Of a DNA stretch of 64,000 bases, positions 52,601 to 63,016 are shown piece after piece. Under the pieces are notes generated by a model. The model was given only the letters and a program-made list of their open reading frames with translations. It was not told the DNA's origin and searched no databases. The DNA lies in the NCBI GenBank assembly GCA_964019055.1, contig OZ025216.1, positions 12,236,414 to 12,300,413 on the forward strand, given 5' to 3'. Source of the DNA: Anthopleura xanthogrammica. Taxonomy: Eukaryota; Cnidaria; Anthozoa; Actiniaria; Actiniidae. A program made the translations under genes and the position numbers. Positions within the stretch are counted from its first letter, which is position 1. Every line of letters starts with the position of its first letter.

Positions 52601-55600
52601 GTTTATTTGATACTTACTTGTTTCAAGATTTCGCATCGATCACAGAATTGGTTGTGTGAGTGCGCACATTGACGTTGGAATGCTTTTTCCTTAGGGTCAC
52701 TAAGAGCAAATACTCTACAGTGGTCGCCAACCTCACTAATCAATGATGAATGAACCTTATTTAACAAAAAAAGGGTTTGAGTTTGATTAATCATTGAAAA
52801 ATTACGCATTACAAGATTCCTTATTTTGTGTATTTTCACTGACTATTATTACCTTGTAATCTCCCTTGAGATATTGTTTGAGGAGTTTGAGTTGTTCTTT
52901 GATTTCCCGGATAGTTGACTCAGACGCACCATACATCAACAAGGTGTCCAACAAAGTGCTAAGGTCATCAAAAGCCCGGCCACCTTCGGCCGCATAGTTG
53001 TCTAACCCCTGAAGACTTTTCCTCACCGTTGCAACACAAGACTCTGAAAGTATCTCAAAGAGGGTGGACCTTGAAAGGGGTTCATAAGAGTTCTCCTTGC
53101 AGTATTCATTGTATTGTGCAATAAGTCTGGATGGCATTAATGTTCGTATTACATGAGGAATTTCTATTTCAACATTGTTCGATAACTTGAGAGTCTTTCT
53201 ACCAAATGGTAAGTCCTGAACTATATTGGAGGCGGTGATGAAATCAACAAAGTGTTCTACTTTGGTAATATCAACTTTTGTTCTCAGTTGTTTTGGTTGA
53301 TTCACTGGGAGACCTGCACCCACCTCTAGGCTGTATCTTCTAGCTGCTGTAAACTGATACCGGGTTAGATCTGGGATGTATCTTAAAAGCTCTACGTAAC
53401 TGATTTTGTTTGCTACAATACTAAGTAACTGGCGTCTTGTATCAGACTTGGATGCTTGTTTGTATGATTCAGTTAATGCCAATAAAAAGTCGTCACCAAG
53501 TTTGGAATCATCGAGTTGTTTGATGACATCATCACTACTTTTAATTGCATTCCATAAGGGTGCAGCAGATTCTGGAGCCATGGTGAGGAGAATTTCTGCG
53601 ATGATGTTACTGGTCTTCTTTGTATAATACGATTGTGTCTTCTTAGTTATAGTATCCCAGGGACGAGTAAGAACACTACCCAGTGGATCAAGGTTTGAAT
53701 GCTGGAGAAAGGTGTCCAGTGATGATAGCTTTTCATTTTTCTCGTCAATTTCATCAGACTTGCCACTGCTTTCTTCCGTAGAAAATGTCTCCGGTGAGGA
53801 TGGCTGGTAAACTGATAGATTACTGGGACCCCCTCCTATTTCAAGGTTTTCTATCTCTTGAACTAGGCAATCTATGTCCTCATGGTTTTCTATCTCTTGA
53901 TCTAGGCAATCCATGTCCTCATCACAATCGAGACAATAAGATCTAGACTTATCCAATGGTATTTCCTGTACAGAACATCAATTTAATATATAGTATAAGA
54001 AGAAAATTCAAGTACATTTGACACGGTTAATCTTCACGGGGCTTCAAAGGGGAGGGTCATCAGTACAAATTTGAACTTTTGTCGAGGGTCAAACCATTTT
54101 ATTTTGACGAAAGTTAGGGGACGCTCGACGCTCGAGGGTCTTACTGAATCTAAGGGGGAGGGAAACCATTTTTTAAATAGTTTTCTGTGAATCACTAGCC
54201 CTCCCCCCCCCCCCCCCTCCCCAACCCAATACGAAAACGTACTTCCCTTAGCTAGGACAAATAATTCTAAAACAACGTTGGCCCACAATCTGTAACCTTG
54301 AGCAGGAAAAGCAAACTAACCATTAACTTTCGTAATTTTTTTAAAGGTGATACTTAAACAAGTTAGACGCCTGCGGAAAAAGAGGGACGGGGATTTGGAG
54401 GAATGCGGGGCTGCAATGATGAATTATTTGCTCTAATAATTATTTTTTTTCTGTAACTACCTCTGGAAATTTTTAGTTTGTTTACGGTTAAATATCGCAT
54501 ACTAACCTGTTCCTGTAACACCTTTATTTGTGCCGCAAATTTTTCTCGACATCGTCTACAAATTGCTGAATAATAAACAAAAAGCTTTATTATAATCATC
54601 ATGAACTTTAATGAGGGATAAATTTTATATGTTTGTATGATATGTACAACTCAACGTTTTTCATTATTTTCATATTTATGTTTTCTCTACTGAAATAAAA
54701 GGTTATAAAGATGCCAATTGATGAAATATAAAATTTATATATGCATTAGGTACCTGATCCAACTGGAACTAGGACTGAAGTTTCGTTCCAAATAAATAAA
54801 GAAGCAGCCTTGTTTACACTTCTGTCTCCCTTAGCTCCCTTTATAGAGTGCGCAGCTGAAGACTGTGGAATCTGGCAGTTAACAAGACGACCTCGCCAGT
54901 AAATTCCAAGAGAATCGCGATGTTTGGGGCATACAATCATGTTTTGATTAGCCAATGCATCGAAGATCCCTGTTTGTAATGCATAATCACTGGTTAAGAT
55001 TCATTCAATGCACTACATATTCATTGAATGGCGAATTTATATTTACCTGCTCTGTAACAAATGAGATCTCCTTCTGACCCAATGTCTTTGTCTTTTAGTT
55101 TCACCATTTTCAGATGGCCGGATATATTACGTTGGCATTGACTTATGGTTAGCATATCGACGGTTTCTTTTTCATTGTGAACGCTTGAGCCGCATTCGGT
55201 AGAAAGTAAAACTCCTATCCCGCACTTCGCCATTTTCGTCAAAGTATCAAACCCATCCCCTGGGGGTGGACGTTGGGATATGTTAATGAGCAGTTTGAAA
55301 CAAGTCCACGAAGGAAAGGTTATATTTCACGACAGAGTGGACAAATTGCTCTATCTTTAATATGATGTCGGATTTTTTTCTTATTCTTCTTCCAGCTGAG
55401 GTAAAGCCGTTTTTGCAGGCCGCTGCCAGCGAAAAGTTTACTTGTTGTACATCATATTAATTAGTCGCTGTCGAAGTCAAAGGAGATCGAGAAGAAGAGA
55501 AAGAAGAGCGAAAACTTAACAAAACACCCTAGCAGTTTAAGGAATTACATAGGATAGGGTTTACTAAATGCAAAACCTAAGGAAATCTTGAATTTTAAAT

Positions 55601-58600
55601 GAATAATTCTGGTAGTTGTGACTTTCACTAGACTAAAGGTTTCAATGCAAGTTCACCGTTTCATTCTTCAGTAGTGATATTTTGATCGCGTATCAAGCGC
55701 TGAAACCTGAATTCGGTTTTCAGAATTTTAAAATTCAGAGCTTTAGCCCCTTTAGCTTTAAAAAACTACCTTGATTACGATGTGGGTTTTGTGAGAACAG
55801 CCTTTATACTATTTTATCTGTGATCGGCTCTTGAAGCCGTAAAGAAATGAGCAAGTAAACAAAACAGGTAATTTGCATAATTTAGCTCGTAAGATGCTAG
55901 GCTCTGAAAAGCTACTAAAAACAACTATTAACTTTACTAAAATTAAATCTGACAAAAGAAAAATGTACCAATTTATATTCACACAAGTTCCAACGATAAT
56001 TTTAGGGACATTTCAATGGTCTCTTTGAATTATACAATTTTTTTACTATTTCTTACGTGGATGTATTCAGAGCACGATCGACCCGTCAAAACGTGAAAGT
56101 TGGTTAGTAAGAAAGAAGTTCCCTCGCAACACAAAGCAAGTGCCCGCGGACTTTTAATCGGAAAAAGCTAGTAGAATAAATGGTCTTTCTGGGGAAATGA
56201 GTGGTTTTATTTTTTTCAGGCTACTACCTTGGTTTTGACCAGTTTGAACTTCGCCTATTTTACACTCCCAAAAGAGAGGCGAAAGTATGCCGTATTCAAG
56301 GACGATTATCTCCCAATAAATTTAGTCAAAATTAAAAAAAATAAAGTTCAGCTAACAGTTCTAAAGTACAAAAGTATTTGTACAAACTTTGGTTACAAAT
56401 GATCTTTTGCTTTTTCTATGAGCGAATTTTGAAAATCACTAGTTTCACGCTCTCGCGTCCCCTCAAATAGCGAAATTTGTTATTCGCTTCTAAAAAATCG
56501 AAAAATGTTTTTTTTGGAAAACCAATTGCACCATTGTACTGGGCAAATAATAGGCTTTCTTCAGGCAAAGTTTGAGGATAGGCGATTTTTGAGCCATTTC
56601 CAACTTTGCTCGATCCTTACACGGACTGCCTCTTAATTAGTTTTATTTACGAGTTCATTGATGAAACAATTGAACTAATTTACGAAATGAATCATGAATT
56701 TAGCGTCTCTGAAGTTTAATGAGAACATTGTATTTATTCTACAGGAGTTCCCTAGAAGGATAGCTCAAGGAATCAGATCGCACAGGTCCAACAGCGTTTC
56801 TGTTCAGACTATTGATACCGCTGAGTTTGTCATGAAATATCAGTAAGTATCCTAACATGTAGACTGTCCCTCTTTTCCCTCCTAATACAGTAAGTATCCT
56901 AACATGTAGACTGCCCCTCTTTTCCCTTCTAACACAGTTGATTTTTTTCCCTTGGACGCGTGAGGAGAGCCTTTTCATATTTTTGATTGTGTGGTAGTGA
57001 AAAAACATTCCAATGAGAAACTCGCGACTACAGAGTTTGCAGAATATTGAGAATCTCAGTAGGACAACGAATGGGTATGTAAAGGGTGGGGGAAATATAA
57101 TTTTTTTCAGTAATGAACTGATGTCTATGTGCAAATTAATATAATGAGAGGGCGTGGGTAGCCACACCCTTAGCACCCTGGATCCGCGGCACTTGCTATT
57201 TATAGTTGCCATGCGTCCAAGAAATTATATTTATATAAAGATCTACTATGGAATAGAAGGCCCCATCCCGCCACCGCTAGTTAGTAGACCTCAAAGGCCA
57301 TGCGTACGAGCTCGAATTTCTAGCACCAAGCATAATGGGAAACTTAATCCTAATGCTTTTTTGGCTCCTCTAAACCGAAAATTCATCTGACAATTTTTCC
57401 TTCGACATTTTCAATGGAAATGTAAATATTTCAACAGACGAAAATAACAGAGTATTTTTTCCCTGATACAATTACGTATATGTTCTAATCGGTAAGTAAG
57501 CAATAACGCAAAGCGCATCGATAATATGAACGTATGTATGTATACAAACAATATGGTCATTCAAATACCTTTCATTGTGAGCCATGACGTCATACCCTTG
57601 ACGTCACCGTCTTGCCTACAGCAACATCGCGACTAATGAATCTTGTTACAAAACGAACAGACTGTCAACCAGGATTTTCCTTTCTAAAATTGAATACATA
57701 GATTATAATTAACAAGAATCCATCCTATATGGACAGGAAATGTTGTTGATAGGCATATTAGGGTAATTTTGTCGAAAATGAAAATAATCCATCCTCAGTT
57801 CGACAAATTTAATTTATTTTTTAAAAGATTTTTTCATACATTTTTCCTGAAATGTGTCTCGAATAATCTGCCATTAAGCCAAGAAATCACCCTGATATAA
57901 AATAAATGGCGTTTATTTGATTTCCAAATGGGAGGCACGATTAAGCTTTATTAGTTTAAGCTTAGTCCACTTTTATAAACACAATCAACTCAGCCTCAAC
58001 GATGTCATAGTGATTTGAAATCTTATCAGAAAAGTCACAGGGAGCCCATAATGTCAAATATTTTTCTATTGGTTTTTGTCGATTCCTTTAACAAGTTTTA
58101 TTCTGACTGACAAGCTAAACCCTACTTGCTTTGTCCTTTAAATGAGCCTAAATAGCTCACTTTAGGAATGTTATTAAAAATGGTAATTAGAAGTCAAGGT
58201 GTATAGATGTGATTAATAGTCGATTCTGATTGGTCCCTTGGGGTTCACTGTGCCGAGCGAACAATGACACAACAAAGTAATGGTTTTTGGTGCGATATAC
58301 TTTTAATCTCGAGTTTCCTTAGAGTTGTGTTCGTTGTATTGCCTTACTACACAATTCTGTATCGATATGAGATATGAAAGACTGGCTTAACCACGAGAAA
58401 CAATTCGTTTTTGACGTACAAAAAACTCGAATTCATGCAGCACAACTGTAAAGTAATCACAGTGAAGGAGCTTGCCAAACGTTTCTAGTGTTTTCACTAT
58501 CATGTCACGTAGTCCTAGACACGGTTTTTACACCAACCCTGAACGGTAAGTTAAGCTTTTAATGGCTAAAGAAACTGTTTTTGTACTGAAGACAAAAGTT

Positions 58601-60721
58601 ATTCAAAGATATATAATTGATCCATTCTCAACACATAACTATGTACAAGTCATCAGAGCAGAACACTTGTGTTTCACGCTAACTTCACGCGTGTACTATA
58701 TTATGGTTTTCATTTCGTAGATTCAATCTTTATATAAATATCATAATGATCATGTAATAAGAATCGCTGCATATCGTTACTTAAGTTTTGCATGAATCAG
58801 AGCTGGTTTCATTTGAATTTCCTATTTTTTTTATTTTCGAATTTTCTCGAGTAATTCATAATTGGAAAGCCATTTCAAGCCGGTGCCTCAATACTCTTCC
58901 GTTCGTAACCGCAGTTGACGGCTGAACAAGCATTTGAAATTATAAGGCAACTTCTAGTATATCGGAGTCTCACGGCTATGAAGAAAACTAGAGTGTTTAT
59001 CGTAAATATATACTTTTGTACAGTGTTTCAAGTGAATACGTACACGGCACTTGTGCTTGCGATGGCAAGTCAAGAATGCTGTCAACGTTGCAACATTTTT
59101 TCGTACATTTGAGTTATCTCAATTCATAGCAAAAAAACTATGAAAGTACTTCCATTCTTCGATAAAATAAGATAACTACGCTTATAAAAAGAAGGATAGA
59201 AAGTAGTTATAAGTAGAATCTAAATCATTTTAATAATACTTGTAATCCAATTCACGAGTCGTCAGTGTACTCGAACTGTATTCTTTAATATCATTCCTTT
59301 TCGGCATCGTTCTTTGAGATCTAAGTACACAGTTTAGCAAACAAACCAAGTATGCCATGTATTTTATGTTTATCTTCTGTGATTGTTAGTGCCATTGAGC
59401 AGGATGTTTTTGCATATTGCTAGCTTATATGGCCGACTGATTCCTAAACGTTTTCTTTTCCTGTTGTGAAAATGGTGACACACGGTTGACTTTGATTAAA
59501 TTTTTGTCATCTTGAAGTTTTTCGGCGCTTCCTAGATACATAAATACCAAAGGGCTATACTCAGTTGTTATTTTAAACCAAGGAAACATTTTGTATTATC
59601 TATTTTGTGTGTTCCTTTACGATATTCGGATGGCCCCAACAAAATTTCAAAGAAAAAAATGTCACGGGATTGAAATCGCCTTTGGGAGTGTCCAGTTGTA
59701 ACAAGATGTTTGTATCTTTCTGTTCTGCTCCCAGAGGTTTTTTGAAGTCTCTGAAGTAATTTTGTCTTAGAATCTTAAGGAGCCGGTGTAGACCAGCCTC
59801 GCTCAACCGGGGCTTGACTCAGTATCTTGGAAGCCAAAGCATTTTTCCACTGGTACACGGTTCCAAGAAATTAGCACAACAATAGACGTGGGGACAACTG
59901 ATTCAAGGGTTATCTTCACCCTCCAAGTTGTCCGGTTTACAACCCTCCGAGCGCAGGAGTTGTTTCCGGGTTCTATAAACTTTATAGACCTTTTTGATAA
60001 ATCCTACAATGCTTTATTTTCCGCGTTTAACGTCAAATTTATTCTTTTCAATTTTACTCATAAACACAAATTTCCAAAGAATAAATTCGACGTCAAACTT
60101 GAAATATAAAGCATTGTAGGATTTATTAAAAGGGTCTATGCTGGTGCGCGGGCAAGTGCGGTGTTCTAAGATGGTCAACTTCCGTGCATGGTAATTCTTC
60201 GGCCATGTTGGAAGAATTTGACAAAAGATTTTTCAATGAATTCTTTTGTTATATCTTCCAACACATGCCATTTCCTTTTTCCCTTACTTGGGAATGATTG
60301 CAAACCAAGAATTGACCTTGTATGAGTAGCGAGATTGGCATTGTGGTCTTGCTTGGGTACAAACATCTGTTGTTGAAATGCATAGACCTTTTCTGAGATA
60401 CCAAACATGGTGCATTGTGGTCTAGCTTGGGTACAAACATCTGTTGTTGAAATGCATAGACCTTTTCTGAGATATCAAGCATGGTGCATTGTGGTCTAGC
60501 TTGGGTAAAAACATCTTTTGTTCATCATGCCCTTTATGGTGTTGTTTGGACCAATGCATCATATTTATCCAATTCAGAAAAGGTTATCCGTTTTTCTTTG
60601 TTTTTTTTTTGTTTTGTTATTCATTTTCTTGTTTTCACACAGGGCCTTGAATTCTGATCACCTTCACATCACGCGCTCCCAAGAAACTCTGGATCAGTCC
60701 CGGAGAAGGTCATCTACAGTG
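43680..60721 (+). CDS. Unidentified Ser/Arg-rich protein, N-terminal exons (partial)
   Basis: Five candidate exons join in phase with GT-AG splice sites: 43680-43820 (doubtful; first acceptor weak), 43933-44017, 45053-45129, 56745-56842, 60643-60721; the gene continues past the window. The first in-frame Met (KMEE) is at 44,011, giving a start MEEPDSPWPVRRGRSQSL; an upstream exon with GREIWILRYCAVFEEEQLF may extend it. Other segments are HRSNSVSVQTIDTAEF and DQSRRRSSTV, which look like basic, serine-rich phosphorylation sites of a long regulatory N terminus. Alternative first exons at 58,502 and 62,546 splice in compatible phase, a common plan for signalling enzymes and transporters with several promoters. 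I do not recognise the family. The intron 45,130-56,744 contains a 637-bp foldback and the 9.15-kb transposon. Exon calls rest on phase agreement alone. Confidence 0.55.
45130..46197. other. Intron of the unidentified plus-strand gene
   Basis: No ORF, RNA or clear repeat recognised. Ordinary A/T-rich intron sequence by eye. The same is true of 46,835-47,474, up to the transposon. Confidence 0.3.
46198..46834. mobile_element. Composite foldback with two internal hairpins
   Basis: AATACACCTGTTTCGCATT at 46,198 and its near complement ending CGAAACTGGTGTATT at 46,834 close the element. Inside are two independent palindromes: about 46,218-46,502 (TTTTTGCTATAACGA and GTTATAGCAAAAA at its ends) and about 46,511-46,815 (GCTGTTTTTGAAGA and TCTTCAAAAACAGC; also GTCAGCTATTCAACG and CGTTGAATAGCTGAC). 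No ORF. Likely a non-autonomous foldback transposon. Confidence 0.8.
47479..49980 (+). repeat. Left long terminal inverted repeat
   Basis: A 2,502-bp arm, inverse of 54,134-56,632. It contains about 1.4 kb of non-coding DNA from the tip to the first ATG, then copies of exons 1-3 and part of intron 3. Homology with the right arm stops being continuous after AGTAAGACCCTC, with a weaker patch (CTCGACAAAAGTTAAAATTT) to about 50,040. A run of more than 15 G occurs at about 49,894-49,911. Confidence 0.93.
48878..49604 (+). pseudogene. 5' copy of transposase exons 1-3 in the left arm
   Basis: Mirror copy of the first three transposase exons: 48878-49064, 49142-49357, 49546-49604, splice sites intact, 154 codons. 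The exon 4 acceptor does not exist downstream on this strand because the body is unique, so a full protein cannot be made. If transcribed, it could yield a truncated Cys/His-rich N-terminal fragment (reading on from exon 3 a frame stays open to about 49,748) or an RNA antisense to exons 4-7. The coding part appears unaltered relative to the working copy. Confidence 0.8.
50041..50152. other. 3' flank of the transposase gene
   Basis: A short unique sequence between the decayed inner end of the left arm and the stop codon of the transposase gene. It should hold the 3' UTR; an A/T-rich stretch with ATTA repeats is present but I do not see a clear AATAAA on the minus strand. Confidence 0.3.
50153..55233 (-). 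CDS. Candidate DDD transposase with C2H2 finger and PIP-like motif
   Basis: Seven exons join in phase: 55233-55047, 54969-54754, 54565-54507, 53965-52853, 52755-52618, 52250-51398, 51105-50153; about 1172 aa. Exons 1-3 (residues 1-154) lie in the right inverted repeat and form a Cys/His-rich region (CPKHRDS, CRRC) that probably binds zinc. Residues 155-525 are helical, with an internal DCLxQEIEN duplication. Residues 526-571 hold a second cluster, CAHSHNQFCDRC. Residues 572-855 look like an RNase H-like core: VQDYAMKF (D638), YRQDNAGCYH (D721) and QGGKGPCDRKAA (D762) are candidate metal-binding residues, spaced 82 and 40 apart. The last exon has a C2H2 finger (C923, C928, H941, H947), a PCNA-binding-like PQQITSFF near 1063-1070 and a SAP-like LRAMANHFDVKVKGKKK near the end. 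The frame is fully open, so the gene may be active. The start ATG (55,233) is preferred to an upstream in-frame TTG. The family is not recognised; function is inferred. Confidence 0.82.
54134..56632 (-). repeat. Right long terminal inverted repeat
   Basis: The 2,499-bp partner of the left arm. It carries the promoter region and working exons 1-3 of the transposase. Inside 54,134 a short patch (about 54,046-54,100) still resembles the left arm but with a 40-50-bp difference. Confidence 0.93.
56841..56934 (+). repeat. 47-bp tandem duplication of a splice donor
   Basis: The donor CAGTAAGTATCC of exon 56,745-56,842 and the next 35 bp, including a TCTTTTCCCTCC tract, are repeated once head to tail at 56,888. 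The duplication also places a pyrimidine tract directly before the second CAG, so an acceptor-like and a donor-like site abut. Confidence 0.85.
56935..58501. other. Intron and alternative-promoter DNA, no further gene seen
   Basis: One open frame at 57,154-57,390 lacks recognisable content. Around 58,200-58,500 GC content rises slightly before the alternative first exon. No RNA genes or long repeats recognised. Confidence 0.3.
58502..58545 (+). CDS. Alternative first coding exon
   Basis: ATG at 58,502 opens MSRSPRHGFYTNPE and ends at GAACG before GTAAGT. The two leftover bases join the exon at 60,643 in the same phase as the exon at 56,745, giving NPER-ALNSDHL. This supports an alternative promoter skipping the upstream exons. 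The product would have a short basic N terminus. No TATA box identified. Confidence 0.55.
58546..60339. other. Intron, no gene seen
   Basis: Mostly A/T-rich. A hairpin at about 59,982-60,135 pairs ATAGACCTTTTTGATAAATCCTACAATGC with its complement, and includes ATTTATTCTTT / AAAGAATAAAT: a small palindromic element. Short ORFs are not supported. Confidence 0.35.
60340..60565. repeat. GTGCATTGTGGTCTAGC family repeat, tandem 74-bp units
   Basis: CATTGTGGTCTAGCTTGGGT followed by ACAAACATCTGTTGTTGAAA is repeated about 2.5 times with a period near 74 bp. It then continues as in the copies at 15,905 and 28,887 (ATGGTGTTGTTTGGACC). It lies 80-300 bp before the exon at 60,643. Confidence 0.7.
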
Positions 60722-61728
60722 GTAAGTTGCACTGAATACATACTGGTTTAGAAATACTGATCACGATAAGGCCTTCATCGTTCACAAATACAGTTGAACG
60801 AACACAAAGCCACAGGGTTCCCACCTGAACACACAGATACTTAGGGTGCTTTCCATTAGTCGGGACTGGCTGACCAGACCGGTTCATTCATAAAGAGAAT
60901 TCCGTTATTAAACAGCACTGTCAAGCCAGATCAAGCAACTCCTAAATTGTATCCACTATTCTGATGGAATGTATATGAAAACTTAGGGAAAACACTCGAG
61001 AAAAAGACCTTCCTTTTAAGACTTCTAAACTGAGCGGTCTGGCAAAGCACCCTTAGTCTGATATGTCTACATGCCTTACGTCGAAGCATTTCCATCCTAT
61101 ATGTCTTTAAAAAAAACAATTTTCTAGCAGTGATAAAGAGCATGTATCACACACGTAAAAAAAGTACTTAATCAAGTATAATATTACCAGACTAGACCTC
61201 AAATGTCACCTAAGGCCCCCGGGGGTTTTCGTTATGACGTAAACGCTACGTCATAGTAGATCTTTTAGTTTTATTACTTCCGCCACAGATATTTTTATCT
61301 GAAATTTCTGGCTTCGATGGAATCTGCGAATCTCAGAATCGCCATTGTGTGTAAACAAAGCTGCTCGTTCTTTCCTGTGCTTTGAGGGCTTTTTCCAGGA
61401 TCTCTGGCTATTCTTAATCCGCAAACTCCGGCCGCAAACATTCAATTTTTACATTGTAACTCGATATTTCATGAACCACCTTGTAAATCCTCGTTATAAA
61501 CCCGTGCAAAGTCTTCATTTTAGAGAATTTCCAAGAAAAAGGGCTATGTTGCAATCTTGACCTATAACTAATAACTCTGTCGTACAAAGATGCGTGAAGT
61601 TGCTTGAGATACGTATACTCTGAGTTATTCCAGAGACTTCGGTTAAGAATACGAACCGTGTATCCCTGTACATGTACAAAGTCTTCTATTTCAGTTGATG
61701 CAAGATTAGGCCTGAATAATGAAGATAT
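60722..61728. other. Intron, SINE-like trace, no gene seen
   Basis: CTGTGCTTTGAGGGCTTTTTC at 61,375 resembles the body of the SINE at 9,783. TAGGGTGCTTTCCATTAGTC at 60,841 recurs in diverged form at about 1,951 in the ATAT1 intron, marking another dispersed repeat (about 60,841-61,055). No ORF supported. Confidence 0.4.
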
Positions 61729-61729
61729 G

Positions 61730-61777
<48 letters not shown>

Positions 61778-61855
61778 CTTAGAAATTATGCCATTTTTCC
61801 GCAATCTTCTGTAAAAAGTCATGTCAGACAAAAGTTGAAATAAACCACAATAATG

Positions 61856-61892
<37 letters not shown>

Positions 61893-61895
61893 TAA
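61727..61895. repeat. Two (ATA)n microsatellites
   Basis: ATA repeats at 61,727-61,777 and 61,847-61,895, separated by about 70 bp. They generate poly-isoleucine frames that are not genes. Confidence 0.95.
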
Positions 61896-62526
61896 TAATA
61901 ACAACAACAACAGTTAGTCGTAAATTTTATCTATGCTAACATATAAATATTAGAAGAATAATATCAATATCAATAAAATGATAAAAGCCAAAAATAGCTT
62001 TAAAAAAATATTGGCATTATAAAGTGGAGGCAATCATTCTTGACAAGTACTGTTTTAAATTTACAGTCAGTCTTTAAAATATTCACATTTAGGACGAGAG
62101 CACCCCAGGTATAAATAGCCCTGCTGTTAACGCCTTATAGTCAAGTCACATATCAGTTTATCAAAGTACCATGACGTAGTTGGATCCCGTTACAAGGAAA
62201 TATCAGATTTCCATCAGGGCACGTCCGCTAAATCTCATGACAAACTTTGACTTGAATCCGTCAAGTATACACAAAGTTAACAGTCTTTCTCTGAATACTT
62301 TGATGTGTGATTCATTGTTCAAGGTCCATTAATCGAGCACAAAAGAGCTGACAATTTAATGATCGCTTTGGTACACTTCGACTATTGAGTACAGCTTGGT
62401 TTTAAAATCACACCCGGGTCGTAATCACAAAGGAATCATTTCTGCAGATCGAGCAGCCTCCATCATGTGACGACGCTACAAACGACATTTCCAAACCTTT
62501 AGAACTTGTTTTACTCCAATACGAAC

Positions 62527-63016
62527 TCAAATTGCTATAGAAAAGATGAGTTTTTCGAGAATAAGTGCGCGGTTCTTTCCGTCTCGACGAAGAGGTCTTT
62601 CACGAAGATCAAGTTTGTATGAACTCTCAAGAAACACGGTAAGTTCCGACTCGAAATATTTCTGAATATCAATCAAAATTTGCCAGAAAAAAATCAACTA
62701 AAAAACACTATTTTCTTCCGGTTTTTTTGTAAAGCAGAAATATGATTCTTATTGTTAGAAGTTCTTGACTGTCAAATTGCTATAGAAAAGATGAGTTTTT
62801 CGAGAATAAGTGCGCGGTTCTTTCCGTCTCGACGAAGAGGTCTTTCACGAAGATCAAGTTTGTATGAACTCTCAAGAAACACGGTAAGTTCCGACTCGAA
62901 ATATTTCTGAATATCAATCAAAATTTGCCAGAAAAAAATCAACTAAAAAACACTATTTTCTTCCGGTTTTTTTGTAAAGCAGAAATATGATTCTTATTGT
63001 TAGAAGTTCTTGACTG
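62527..63016 (+). repeat. 245-bp tandem duplication containing an alternative first exon
   Basis: Two head-to-tail copies (62,527-62,771 and 62,772-63,016) that I read as identical. Each holds an ATG-initiated exon (62,546-62,638 and 62,791-62,883) encoding 31 residues, MSFSRISARFFPSRRR followed by a Ser/Arg-rich stretch ending LSRNT, then the donor GTAAGT in phase 0. Exon 60,643-60,721 also ends in phase 0, so all can join the same downstream exon, outside the window. The new copy should be seen as an alternative promoter/first-exon duplication. Confidence 0.75.

Larger units (their letters stand above)
47479..56632 (-). mobile_element. 9.15-kb TTAA-flanked transposon with 2.5-kb inverted repeats
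   Basis: The element begins GAGGCAGTCCGTGTAAGG at 47,479 and ends in the exact complement at 56,632. TTAA lies immediately outside both ends (47,475-47,478 and 56,633-56,636), as expected for a TTAA target-site duplication. Left and right arms keep one constant coordinate sum (104,111) from the tips to about 49,748, so they have no net insertion or deletion over at least 2.27 kb. They differ by 3 nt in a poly-G run nearer the centre. A body of about 4.15 kb holds most of a single minus-strand gene whose first three exons are in the right arm. TTAA targets are known for piggyBac and Kolobok; neither normally has arms this long, and the protein lacks motifs I know from either. Orientation is given by the gene. 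It lies in an intron of the plus-strand gene. Confidence 0.92.

Noticed and set aside
47479..56632. Assigning the element to piggyBac or Kolobok
   Set aside because: TTAA alone is not enough; terminal sequence and protein motifs do not clearly match what I know of either. Left unassigned.
47479..56632. Inverted arms as an assembly artefact or a simple inverted duplication
   Set aside because: The exact ends followed by TTAA on both sides, the small differences in the poly-G run and the gene starting in one arm and running through the body fit a transposon better.
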